NCBI RefSeq assembly: GCF_044748305.1
Contig: NZ_JBIVFT010000002.1
Location: forward strand, 372,001-436,000
Length of the DNA stretch: 64,000 nucleotides
Direction: 5' to 3'
Source: Arthrobacter_E sp044748305
GTDB taxonomy: Bacteria; Actinomycetota; Actinomycetes; Actinomycetales; Micrococcaceae
Made by a program: the position numbers and the translations under genes. A model generated the notes under the pieces. It was given only the letters and a program-made list of their open reading frames with translations, was not told the DNA's origin and searched no databases. Shown piece after piece: positions 33,060 through 41,417 of this stretch; within the stretch, counting starts at the first letter, position 1, and the number at the start of each line of letters is the position of its first letter.

Positions 33060-34631
33060 TTATTTGCCCAGGAACTTCTCGAAGCCCTTGGGCAGTTCCA
33101 TGTTCGACGGGTCGAAGTCCTGTGCCTGCTGGCCGAAGGCGGCACCCGAAGGGGTCCGGTTGGCGCGGCGTTCCTCCGCCTCACGCAGCTCCTGAGCCGC
33201 CTTGGCAGGGTTGCCGGAACGCACCTTCTTCTTGCCGGCGTTCTTCTTCGCCGCCTTGCGCGCGGTGCCGCCACCGGCGCCCGCGGACATTCCGGGCATC
33301 CCCGGCATTCCGCCCTGGGCCATCTTCTTCATCATCTTCTGGGCCTGACCGAAACGCTCCAGCAGACCGTTGACCTCGGAGACGTGAACACCGGAACCCC
33401 TGGCGATGCGTGCACGCCGCGAGCCGTTGATGATCTTGGGAGCCACGCGCTCGTGCGGGGTCATGGAGCGGACCATGGCCTCGACCCGGTCGATCTCGCG
33501 CTCATCGAACTGCTCCAGCTGCTGACGCATGTTCTGCGCGCCAGGCATCATCATGAGCATCTTCTTCATCGATCCCATCTTGCGGATCTGCTGCATCTGG
33601 GCGAGGAAGTCCTCGAAGGTGAAGTCCTCCTGGTCGGCGAACTTCTTCGCCATCCGGGCCGCTTCATCCTTGTCCCAGTTCTGTTCGGCCTGCTCGATCA
33701 GGGAGAGGATGTCGCCCATGTCGAGGATGCGGGAGGCCATGCGGTCCGGGTGGAAGAGCTCGAAGTCATCCACGCCCTCGCCGGTGGAGGCGAACATGAC
33801 GGGCTTGCCCGTCACGGAGGCCACGGACAGCGCGGCGCCGCCGCGGGCGTCGCCGTCGAGCTTGGAGAGCACGACGCCGGTGAAATCGACACCTTCATGG
33901 AAGGCGTTCGCCGTGTTGACGGCGTCCTGGCCGATCATCGCGTCGATGACGAAGAGGACCTCGTCCGGCGTGATGGCGTCACGGATCCGGCGGGCCTGGT
34001 CCATCATCTCGGCGTCCACACCGAGGCGGCCGGCGGTGTCGACGATCACGATGTCATGCAGCTTCTGGCGCGCCTCGGCGACACCGGCCTCGGCGACAGC
34101 CACCGGATCGCCGCTGGGGACATCGAACTCGCTCGTGGTGCCCGGGTGCGGTGCGAACACCGGAACTCCGGCGCGCTGGCCGACCACCTGCAGCTGGGTG
34201 ACGGCGTTGGGACGCTGAAGGTCACAGGCCACCAGCAGCGGGCTGTGTCCCTGACCCTTGAGCCACTTGGAGAGCTTGCCGGCCAGGGTGGTCTTACCGG
34301 CGCCCTGGAGGCCCGCGAGCATGATGACGGTGGGCGGATTCTTCGCCAGACGCAGCCTGCGGGTCTCGCCACCCAGGATCGTCACAAGCTCCTCGTTGAC
34401 GATCTTCACGACCTGCTGGCTCGGGTTCAGAGCGCCGGACACCTCTGAACCGAGGGCGCGCTCCTTGATGCGGGAGGCGAACTCGCGCACGACGGGGACG
34501 GCGACGTCGGCGTCGAGCAGGGCGCGACGGATCTCGCGTACGGTGGCATCGACGTCGGCCTCGCTCAAGCGGCCCTTGCCGCGGAGGTTCTTGAACGTCG
34601 CTGTCAGCCGGTCAGAGAGTGAATTGAACAC
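33060..34631 (-). CDS. ffh: Signal recognition particle protein Ffh (SRP54)
   Basis: Ffh binds 4.5S RNA and signal sequences of membrane proteins and delivers ribosomes to FtsY. The 523-residue protein has an N domain (MFNSLSDRLTATFKNL), a GTPase G domain with GLQGAGKTTLAGKLS, VDTAGRLGVD and TKLDGDARGG, and a methionine-rich M domain with the RNA-binding helices GSRRARIARGSG. FtsY is encoded about 6 kb away. A short hydrolase-like gene follows in the same transcript. Confidence 0.97.
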   Translation of the reverse strand: MFNSLSDRLTATFKNLRGKGRLSEADVDATVREIRRALLDADVAVPVVREFASRIKERALGSEVSGALNPSQQVVKIVNEELVTILGGETRRLRLAKNPPTVIMLAGLQGAGKTTLAGKLSKWLKGQGHSPLLVACDLQRPNAVTQLQVVGQRAGVPVFAPHPGTTSEFDVPSGDPVAVAEAGVAEARQKLHDIVIVDTAGRLGVDAEMMDQARRIRDAITPDEVLFVIDAMIGQDAVNTANAFHEGVDFTGVVLSKLDGDARGGAALSVASVTGKPVMFASTGEGVDDFELFHPDRMASRILDMGDILSLIEQAEQNWDKDEAARMAKKFADQEDFTFEDFLAQMQQIRKMGSMKKMLMMMPGAQNMRQQLEQFDEREIDRVEAMVRSMTPHERVAPKIINGSRRARIARGSGVHVSEVNGLLERFGQAQKMMKKMAQGGMPGMPGMSAGAGGGTARKAAKKNAGKKKVRSGNPAKAAQELREAEERRANRTPSGAAFGQQAQDFDPSNMELPKGFEKFLGK

Positions 34632-34773
34632 GCGCCGCGCACTTCTTTCGCAATGAGGTACCAGGACTGCAACCCGGAGCCGGGTGATCCCGGCACGGGC
34701 CCCGTGCCAGGGGGCACGGACTTTCAGCTTTCAAGGGTACCAAGTCAGGGTGACGTGATGGCATGCTGGCATA

Positions 34774-36174
34774 GTGACCAGCATCAGACACGCCCGGCGT
34801 TCCCGGGCCAAGGACATCAAGACCCTTCTCATTCTCGGAGCATCCGGCGATCTCACCGGGCGATTGCTCCTCCCAGGGCTCGCCTCACTGGTCACCGCCG
34901 GACGGGCCCCTGAACTGAGCCTGATCGGGGCGGGAGCCGAATCGTGGACCCCTAGCAAATGGCAGCGCCGGCTCGCCAAAGCCCTGCCCATCGACGCCGG
35001 CGACGAGGCCAAATCCCTGTGGAAGGAAGTCACCGCGACTTCGTCCTACCGCCAGGTGGATGTGACGGCTCCGGGCGCCTTCGCTTCGCTGCTGGCTGAA
35101 CTGGAAGGCCCGGTGGCGGTCTTCTTCGCGTTGCCTCCGAGGATCAGCCTGCTGGCCTGCGAGGCGTTATCCCCCGAGGACGTCCCCTTCGGCACCCGGC
35201 TCGTGCTGGAGAAGCCGTTCGGGTCCAATGCGGCGAGCGCCCGCGAGCTCAACGGCACGCTGCGCAGGCTGGCACCCGAGGACCACATCCACCGCGTGGA
35301 CCATTTCCTCGGCAAGTCGACCGTGCTGAACATTCTCGGGATGCGCTTCGCCAATCGGTTCCTGGAGCCGCTGTGGAACCGCGACAACGTGGCAGAGGTG
35401 GAGATCGTCTTCGACGAGGATCTCGCCTTGGAAGGACGGGCCGGGTACTACGACCGGGCCGGAGCGCTCCGCGACATGATCCAGAGCCATCTGCTCCAGA
35501 TCATGGCACTCATGGCGATGGAACCACCGGCCACCCTGAGCGAGCGTGATCTGAGGGACGGCATCGCGACCGTGTTGCGCGCCAGCAAGGTGGCAACACC
35601 GTTCCGCAAGAACACCCGGCGTGCGCGCTACACGGCGGGCAAGATAGCGGAACGCAAGGTACCCGACTACGTGGCCGAGGAAGGCGTCGATCCTGAGCGC
35701 GAGACGGAGACGTTCGCCGAGGTTCGCATGGAGATCAACAATGCCCGCTGGGCCGGTGTCCCGTTCATCCTCCGCAGCGGAAAGGCCCTGGGGAGCAAAC
35801 GGAAGGAGGCGGTGATCCGGTTCAAACCGCTCGCACACCTTCCGGCCGGTTTCTCCGGCACCGATGAGGCGGATGAGCTGCGCATCGGGTTCGGCCCCGA
35901 GACACTGAGCATGGGGCTGGACGTGACCAGCGCCGGCAACGTCTTCTCCCTGTCCCGGGTGGAGCTGACCACCGAGCTGCACTCTTCCGGACTCCTGCCC
36001 TACGGCGAAGTCCTGGACGGCGTACTGCATGGCGACCCTCTGCTGTCCGTCCGCTCCGACGTGGCCGAGGACTGCTGGCGGATCGTGGATCCGGTCCTCT
36101 CGGCGTGGGCCCACGGACGGGTTCCTCTGGAGGACTACCCCGCCGGCTCGCAGGGACCGTCCACCGAATCCTGA
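34774..36174 (+). CDS. zwf: Glucose-6-phosphate dehydrogenase-like protein
   Basis: This 466-residue NAD(P)-dependent oxidoreductase has the nucleotide motif GASGDLT at about residues 23-29 and the substrate/catalytic motif RVDHFLGK. The C-terminal domain shows LRSGKALG and VVIRFK-type segments. It is shorter than the usual 480-510 residues, and the Lys after GDLxxR is replaced by Leu, so it looks like a divergent paralogue rather than the main pentose-phosphate enzyme. No opcA, gnd or tal neighbours are present. It starts at GTG without a clear ribosome binding site. Confidence 0.85.
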   Translation: MTSIRHARRSRAKDIKTLLILGASGDLTGRLLLPGLASLVTAGRAPELSLIGAGAESWTPSKWQRRLAKALPIDAGDEAKSLWKEVTATSSYRQVDVTAPGAFASLLAELEGPVAVFFALPPRISLLACEALSPEDVPFGTRLVLEKPFGSNAASARELNGTLRRLAPEDHIHRVDHFLGKSTVLNILGMRFANRFLEPLWNRDNVAEVEIVFDEDLALEGRAGYYDRAGALRDMIQSHLLQIMALMAMEPPATLSERDLRDGIATVLRASKVATPFRKNTRRARYTAGKIAERKVPDYVAEEGVDPERETETFAEVRMEINNARWAGVPFILRSGKALGSKRKEAVIRFKPLAHLPAGFSGTDEADELRIGFGPETLSMGLDVTSAGNVFSLSRVELTTELHSSGLLPYGEVLDGVLHGDPLLSVRSDVAEDCWRIVDPVLSAWAHGRVPLEDYPAGSQGPSTES

Positions 36175-36187
36175 CCCCCGCCCCGCA

Positions 36188-36250
36188 AACTCGCGCATTC
36201 CGTGCGAGCCCGCGTCCCCTATGCGCGGGCTCGCACGGAATGCGCGAGTT
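36188..36250. terminator. 27-base perfect hairpin after zwf
   Basis: AACTCGCGCATTCCGTGCGA and seven more bases (36188-36214) pair perfectly with 36224-36250 around a 9-base loop. It is the first of two tandem hairpins between the convergent zwf and glnB genes. The length and purity of the stem are greater than a terminator needs. Confidence 0.75.
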
Positions 36251-36269
36251 CAGCCGACGGGCTGAGCAT

Positions 36270-36315
36270 ACGACGACGGCGGGTCACCCTCTTCAGGGTG
36301 ACCCGCCGTCGTCGT
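36270..36315. terminator. 21-base perfect hairpin before glnB end
   Basis: A second perfect hairpin (36270-36290 with 36295-36315, CTTC loop) lies 19 bases after the first and 22 bases from the glnB stop codon. It probably ends the amt-glnB transcript. Confidence 0.8.
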
Positions 36316-36337
36316 GGGGTGCGGTGGCCTGGCAGTC

Positions 36338-36676
36338 TCAGATGGCCGCTGCTCCCCGCTCCCCCGTCCGGACCCGGACCGCTTCGTGGACATCCACGGT
36401 CCACACCTTGCCGTCCCCGGCCCGGCCGGTGTTCGAACTGGCGATGATGACGTCCAGGATGTCGTCCGCGGTGTCGTCGGTGGCCAGGACCTCGACCCTC
36501 AGCTTCGGCAGCAGATTCACGTTGTACTCGGCCCCACGGTAGACCTCGGTGTAGCCGCGCTGCCGGCCGTAGCCGTTGGCCGCACTGACCGTGAGCCCCT
36601 GGACTCCGTAGGCTTCCAGACCTTCTCGAATGCTCTCCAGCTTCTCGGGCCGGACGATCGCGGTGATGAGTTTCAT
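36338..36676 (-). CDS. glnB: Nitrogen regulatory protein P-II (GlnB/GlnK)
   Basis: P-II signals nitrogen, energy and 2-oxoglutarate status and controls AmtB by binding it. The 112-residue protein has the T-loop with the modifiable tyrosine Y51 in RGAEYNVNLLPK and the ATP-binding GDGKVWT segment. Its ATG overlaps the amt stop codon (ATGA), so the pair is coupled as in most bacteria. No glnD adenylyl/uridylyltransferase gene follows, unlike many actinobacterial amt-glnK-glnD operons. Confidence 0.96.
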   Translation of the reverse strand: MKLITAIVRPEKLESIREGLEAYGVQGLTVSAANGYGRQRGYTEVYRGAEYNVNLLPKLRVEVLATDDTADDILDVIIASSNTGRAGDGKVWTVDVHEAVRVRTGERGAAAI

Positions 36677-38034
36677 GCGTCCACACTCTCCTTACGGTCC
36701 TTGCCCGAGGTCTGCCCCGTGGCAGCCTTCTGGAAATCCGCGGCACGGCGATCCAGGGCCGCTGAAATGGCCTCCAGAGATCCCTGCGGCTGGAAGGTTC
36801 CGCCGTGACCTGCCAGGCCGAACTCGTAGGCGGACTCGGCGTGCAGCGAAAGGTCCACCCCGATCTCCTCCTGCTCCTCGGAGACCCGGAAGCCCAGGGT
36901 CTTGTGGATCGCGAAGCCGATCACCGCGGTCAGAATGGCCGTGTAGGCGACCGAGAAGCCTGCGGCAGCCAGCTGGGACATCAGCTGATCCCAGCCTCCG
37001 CCGTAGAACAATCCGGCACGCGAGCCGTCCACCGGGATCGCGATGAAGCCGAGGGCGATGGTGCCGATCAGACCCGACACGAGGTGGACACCCACCACAT
37101 CCAGCGAGTCGTCATAGCCGAAGCGGAACTTCAGGCCGACCGCGAGGGCGGAGGCCACACTGGCCACGATGCCCAGGCCGATTGCTCCCACCGGGCTGAC
37201 GTTGGCACACGCGGGGGTGATCGCGACCAGACCGGCCACCACACCGGAGGCGGCGCCCAGCGAGGTGGGGTGGCCATCACGGATGCGCTCGGTCACGAGC
37301 CAGCCGAGCATGCCGGCCGCGGGAGCCGCGAGCGTGTTGATCCAGATCAGTCCACCCTGCTGCGCTGTCGTGGCGGCACCGGCGTTGAACCCGAACCAGC
37401 CGAACCACAGGATCGCGGCGCCCAGCATGACGAAGGGGATGTTGTGGGGACGGTGGTTGGGATCCTTGCCGAAGCCCCGGCGGTTGCCGATGATCAGCAC
37501 CAGGATCAGTCCCGCCACACCGGCGTTGATGTGGACCACGGTGCCACCGGCGAAGTCGATGGCGGGACCCAGGGCCTTGCCGATCGCTCCGTCGGGACCG
37601 AAGAGCCCGCCACCCCAGACCATGAAGGCGATCGGGCAGTAGACCAGCGTCACCCAGACCGGGACGAACAGGGCCCAGGCACCGAATTTGGCACGGTCCG
37701 CGATCGCTCCCGAGATCAGCGCCACGGTGATGATCGCGAAGGTGGCGGCATAGCCGGCCTTGATCAGTCCGTCAGGGCTGCTGACGTTCTCCAGTCCGAA
37801 GGTGGCGAAGGGATTGCCGAACATCTCGAAGACGCCCTCCCCTCCGCTCATGGAGGAGCCCCACAGGACCCAGACCACTCCGACGATCCCGATGGAGATG
37901 AAGCTCATCATCATCATGTTCAGGGCGGCTTTGGCACGGGTCATGCCGCCGTAGAAGAAGGCCAGGCCCGGTGTCATGAACAGCACCAGGGCTGCGGCCA
38001 CCATGAGCCATACGTTGCTGGCGGTCAGTTCCAT
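36673..38034 (-). CDS. amt: Ammonium transporter
   Basis: Amt proteins are trimeric membrane channels that take up ammonium. The 453-residue protein starts at ATG 38034 (AAGGACA about 8 bases upstream) with NVWLMVAAALVLFMTPGLAFFYGG. It has about 11 membrane helices, the pore-lining family blocks FAGGTVVHINAG and WGGGLFG, and a cytoplasmic tail (HAESAYEFGLAGHG) typical for P-II contact. A row of GAAAC/GTCAC-like pentamers upstream suggests nitrogen control. It is coupled to glnB. Confidence 0.96.
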   Translation of the reverse strand: MELTASNVWLMVAAALVLFMTPGLAFFYGGMTRAKAALNMMMMSFISIGIVGVVWVLWGSSMSGGEGVFEMFGNPFATFGLENVSSPDGLIKAGYAATFAIITVALISGAIADRAKFGAWALFVPVWVTLVYCPIAFMVWGGGLFGPDGAIGKALGPAIDFAGGTVVHINAGVAGLILVLIIGNRRGFGKDPNHRPHNIPFVMLGAAILWFGWFGFNAGAATTAQQGGLIWINTLAAPAAGMLGWLVTERIRDGHPTSLGAASGVVAGLVAITPACANVSPVGAIGLGIVASVASALAVGLKFRFGYDDSLDVVGVHLVSGLIGTIALGFIAIPVDGSRAGLFYGGGWDQLMSQLAAAGFSVAYTAILTAVIGFAIHKTLGFRVSEEQEEIGVDLSLHAESAYEFGLAGHGGTFQPQGSLEAISAALDRRAADFQKAATGQTSGKDRKESVDA

Positions 38035-38180
38035 GGCTTGTGTCCTTATCTCTGAGGGCCGTCTCACGACGGGCCGGTGGTTCAGTCCGACGCCGGAGCG
38101 TCCTGACATCCACTTTCGACGTCGCGTGTTTCGCCGGGCACGGCGCCAGATTGCACCGCTGTTACGCTTCCGGCCCCTGG

Positions 38181-38218
38181 GTAAAAGCCCCGTGACGGCG
38201 ATATTTCCGGAATGTTTC
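38181..38218 (-). promoter_or_regulatory. Putative nitrogen-regulator (GlnR-like) site upstream of amt
   Basis: On the minus strand four pentamers are spaced at exactly 6 bases: GAAAC, GAAAT, GTCAC, TTTAC. GlnR boxes in actinobacteria consist of GTnAC and GAAAC elements with 6-base spacers. The order here is not the classical alternation, so this is a candidate only. It lies about 150 bases upstream of the amt start. Confidence 0.4.
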
Positions 38219-38297
38219 GCGCTCCGGGCAGGGGCCGGCCGCGGTCCTGGTGCCCGTCTGCGCCCGCGGAAATGCGAGGATGTCTCCACAGACGTTC

Positions 38298-38312
38298 AAA
38301 TATCGGACATTT
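38298..38312. promoter_or_regulatory. Palindromic operator-like site before the GH79-like gene
   Basis: AAATATCGGACATTT is a near-perfect palindrome (one mismatched pair) lying 12 bases before the start codon of the secreted glycosidase gene. A related site, AGATGTCCGACATTT, occurs at 61777-61791 upstream of the nucleotidyltransferase gene, matching 12 of 15 positions. A shared regulator is inferred. Confidence 0.45.
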
Positions 38313-38324
38313 AACTGGAGAATC

Positions 38325-40070
38325 ATGAGTGGCCCTTCACAGCATCCGTCGCCCTTCGACCCCGTTCCGCCGGGCGGGCCTGAGAGCCGGCGCAGTACCC
38401 GCGCGGGTGCTTCGGGCACCGGATTCCGTAAGAGGAAACGGAACTGGTTCGTGGCGGGAGGCGTCGCCGTGGCCCTCGGGCTCGGAGGCACGGCGGGTGT
38501 GCAGCTGCTCGCCCAGTACGGCGAAGACGGCGGCTCCCCTGCTGCAAGCAGCCGTGCGTCCGGAAGCCCCTCTGCAAGCCACCCGGCCACCACTCCCTCG
38601 GCACTCAAGACCGTCACGGCGGCGAACGCCTACCGTCAGCCGGGCCCACCAGCGGGCTCCCCGATGAATCCGGTCGAGCCCTTCACCGTCTCGATCTCGC
38701 CCGACGCCACCGGGGCGCGGCTCGACAAGGGCCTCGTGGGGCTTTCCTTGGAGCTGACCGATCTCGCCCTGCCCTCGCTGTCCAAAGACAACACCGGCCT
38801 GGTTGAGCTGTTGAAGTCACTCAACGGACCGATGCTCCGTTTCGGCGGCAATTCGGTGGAGCGCCGGGCCTTCTGGACCTCCAGCGGGGAGGCCCTGCCG
38901 TCATGGGTCAAGGGCGACTCCACACATCCCACCGCGAAGGTGACTCCGGAGGACCTCCGCAGGGTGAAAGGGCTGCTCGACGCGAGCGACTCCACCGCGG
39001 CGATCGTCGTGGATCTGGCCCATCTTGAACCTGAGCGTGCTGCGGACTTCGTCAAGACCGCCCAGGATGTCTTCGGACCCCGCTTCCTCGGATACACGCC
39101 CGGTAACGAGCCGAACGGCTACGAGGCCAACGGAATGCGGCCCAAGGGATGGGGCGAGGCCGGGTACCTGCAGGACGCCCGCAGCTATGCCGATGCCATC
39201 GCGAAGGCGGCTCCCGAGGTTCCGGTCATCGGGCCGGGCACCTACTCCATGACCTGGGGCCGGGGCTTCGCGGCGGCCGAGTTCCCCGAGAAGAAGATCT
39301 ACTCCTTCCATCACTACCCCTTCTCCAGCTGCAACGGGGCCGATCCCGCGGGCAAGCCCACGTATGCGAACCTGCTGAGCAGGTCGAACCGGGACGGGGG
39401 CATCGGCTTCCGCCAGCGCATGATGGCCGCGGCCACCGAGAACAAGCTGCCCGTGTGGATCACCGAGGCCGGCACCTCAGCCTGCCCCGGCTACCAGAAC
39501 GAGACCAACAAGTCCCACGCATCGGCGCTGTGGAGCATCGACTACGCCCTCAGCTCCGGCGCCCTCGGAGTCCAGCGCCTCGGCTTCCACTCCTCGCTGG
39601 CGGCCTGCAAGGGCGGACCGTCCATGTCCTCCGTCTGCAACACCGGAACCATGTCCGCTCCGAGTGGAGACTTCCTGACCCGGGCCAATTTCTGGGGCGA
39701 GGCCTTCGTCGCACAGCTCCCGGCGGGTGAGTTCCTGAAACTGAACGCCGACGGCGACCGGCTCAGCTATGCCTACGCCATCCGGCAGGGTGCGGATCAG
39801 CTCACGGTGGTGATCATCAACACCAACGATCCGCAGCGTGCGGCTCAGAGCAAGGTCACCGTCTCCCTGCCGTTCCCGGCCAGCCGCGGCACCATGGCCC
39901 AGCTGCAGGGGCCGTCCTATGCCTCCGACAACGCCACCGTGATCGATGGCAAGAAGGCCGTCGCCATTCCCGAGAGCCGGAGGCCGGGCATCCCGGGCTT
40001 CGGCGGCGGGGACACGGTCTCGCTCCCCCTGACCGCAGGAACCGCGACAGTGCTCACGTTCCACCGCTGA
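38325..40070 (+). CDS. Secreted/membrane-anchored GH79-like glycoside hydrolase
   Basis: This 581-residue protein has a proline-rich cytoplasmic N terminus, one membrane helix (WFVAGGVAVALGLGGTAGV, about residues 38-56) and a Ser/Ala/Pro-rich linker. A clan GH-A catalytic domain follows. LRFGGNSVERR, the acid/base E262 in GNEPNG and the nucleophile E381 in WITEAGTS are the hallmarks of beta-glucuronidase/heparanase-type GH79 enzymes. The C-terminal beta domain ends with TAGTATVLTFHR. It would act outside the cell on uronic-acid-containing or similar polysaccharides. GGAG is 4 bases before the ATG. Confidence 0.85.
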   Translation: MSGPSQHPSPFDPVPPGGPESRRSTRAGASGTGFRKRKRNWFVAGGVAVALGLGGTAGVQLLAQYGEDGGSPAASSRASGSPSASHPATTPSALKTVTAANAYRQPGPPAGSPMNPVEPFTVSISPDATGARLDKGLVGLSLELTDLALPSLSKDNTGLVELLKSLNGPMLRFGGNSVERRAFWTSSGEALPSWVKGDSTHPTAKVTPEDLRRVKGLLDASDSTAAIVVDLAHLEPERAADFVKTAQDVFGPRFLGYTPGNEPNGYEANGMRPKGWGEAGYLQDARSYADAIAKAAPEVPVIGPGTYSMTWGRGFAAAEFPEKKIYSFHHYPFSSCNGADPAGKPTYANLLSRSNRDGGIGFRQRMMAAATENKLPVWITEAGTSACPGYQNETNKSHASALWSIDYALSSGALGVQRLGFHSSLAACKGGPSMSSVCNTGTMSAPSGDFLTRANFWGEAFVAQLPAGEFLKLNADGDRLSYAYAIRQGADQLTVVIINTNDPQRAAQSKVTVSLPFPASRGTMAQLQGPSYASDNATVIDGKKAVAIPESRRPGIPGFGGGDTVSLPLTAGTATVLTFHR

Positions 40071-40125
40071 ACTGGTGCTCCGCCGGTGAGCCGGCGCTCT
40101 GCCGGTGACCCGCGACAACGCGGAA

Positions 40126-40179
40126 ACCCCCGAGGCCGGGGTGCTCCTGAACGTTCAGGAGCACCCCGGCCTCGGGGGT
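40126..40179. terminator. 54-base perfect palindrome, bidirectional terminator
   Basis: The stretch 40126-40179 is a perfect 27+27 palindrome centred on GAACGTTC. It lies between the convergent glycosidase and ftsY genes, 55 bases after the first and 16 bases from the second, and can terminate both. Confidence 0.85.
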
Positions 40180-40195
40180 CGAAGCGTCGTGTGGA

Positions 40196-41395
40196 TCAGC
40201 CGAGGATGGCGTCCACGAAAGCCTCGGGATCGAACGGAGCCAGGTCGTCCGGGCCTTCGCCCAGCCCCACGAGCTTGACCGGGACCCCGAGGGTGCGCTG
40301 GATGGCGACGACGATGCCGCCCTTGGCCGTGCCGTCGAGCTTGGTCAGCACGATGCCTGTCACGTCCACCACTTCTGAGAACACCTTGGCCTGCGTGAGA
40401 CCGTTCTGCCCGGTGGTCGCATCCAGCACGAGGAGGACTTCGTCGACCTCGGCGAGCTTCTCGATGACGCGCTTGACCTTGCCGAGCTCGTCCATCAGGC
40501 CGATCTTGTTCTGCAGGCGTCCGGCGGTGTCCACCATGACGACGTCGACTTCCTGCTCGATGCCCGCCTTCACGGCCTCGAAGGCGACCGACGCCGGGTC
40601 GGCGCCTTCGACGTCGGACTTGACCGTGGGCACGCCGACACGCTCGCCCCAGGTGGTCAGCTGTTCGGCGGCCGCAGCACGGAAGGTGTCCGCAGCACCG
40701 AGGATCACGTCCTTGTCCTCCGCCACAAGAACGCGCGCCAGCTTGCCGACGGTGGTGGTCTTGCCGACACCGTTGACACCCACCACGAGCATCACCGCGG
40801 GACGGTCGGCCTTGCGGCTCACGTCCAGGCTGCGATCCATGGCGGGGTCGACGAGCTTGAGCAGTTCCTCCCGCAACATGCCGCGGACATCCGCCGAGTC
40901 GCGGCTGCCCATGACCTTGACCCGGGCGCGCAGGGCATCCATGAGTTCAGTGGTCGGCTCGGTGCCGAGGTCGGCGAGAAGCAGGGTCTCCTCGATCTCA
41001 TCCCAGGTGTCCTCGTCGATCTGATCGCTCGAGAGCAAGGCCAGCAGACCTTTGCCGAGCATATTGCTGGAACCCAGCAGGCGGGCCCGGAGCCGCTGCA
41101 GACGGCCGGCCACCGGGGCCGGCTGCTCGATGGACGGGGCGGCCGGCAGGACCTCCTCGACGGTCTCCTCGGTGAGAGTTCCCGAAGATGCGGCCGGACC
41201 GCCGTCGTCGGCGCTGGAAGCCTCCTCCCGGTCAAGGACGGCGGTGCCGCCCGAAGGGGGCATGACCGGGTCGTTGGCATCGCGAGTGCCGGTGTACTTT
41301 CGGGTGCTGCGGCCCTTGAGCAGCAGCGGCACGGCAATGCCGAGCACCACCAGGACACCGACGATGATCAGGATCAAGGGAAGGAGGTCATTCAC
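40196..41395 (-). CDS. ftsY: SRP receptor FtsY
   Basis: FtsY is the membrane-associated GTPase that receives SRP-ribosome complexes. The 399-residue protein starts with a hydrophobic helix (LLPLILIIVGVLVVLGIAV), an anchored form typical of actinobacteria, then an acidic A region. The NG domain follows, with GVNGVGKTTTVGKLA, DTFRAAAAEQL, VDTAGRLQNK and TKLDGTAKGG. The start is GTG. It follows smc after 22 bases, so the two are co-transcribed. Confidence 0.97.
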   Translation of the reverse strand: MNDLLPLILIIVGVLVVLGIAVPLLLKGRSTRKYTGTRDANDPVMPPSGGTAVLDREEASSADDGGPAASSGTLTEETVEEVLPAAPSIEQPAPVAGRLQRLRARLLGSSNMLGKGLLALLSSDQIDEDTWDEIEETLLLADLGTEPTTELMDALRARVKVMGSRDSADVRGMLREELLKLVDPAMDRSLDVSRKADRPAVMLVVGVNGVGKTTTVGKLARVLVAEDKDVILGAADTFRAAAAEQLTTWGERVGVPTVKSDVEGADPASVAFEAVKAGIEQEVDVVMVDTAGRLQNKIGLMDELGKVKRVIEKLAEVDEVLLVLDATTGQNGLTQAKVFSEVVDVTGIVLTKLDGTAKGGIVVAIQRTLGVPVKLVGLGEGPDDLAPFDPEAFVDAILG

Positions 41396-41417
41396 CCCCC
41401 TAGCTTCTCATGGCCCG

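Noticed and set aside
36188..36315. CRISPR-like repeat array
   Set aside because: The two palindromes differ in sequence and are not direct repeats with spacers; no cas genes are present anywhere in the window.
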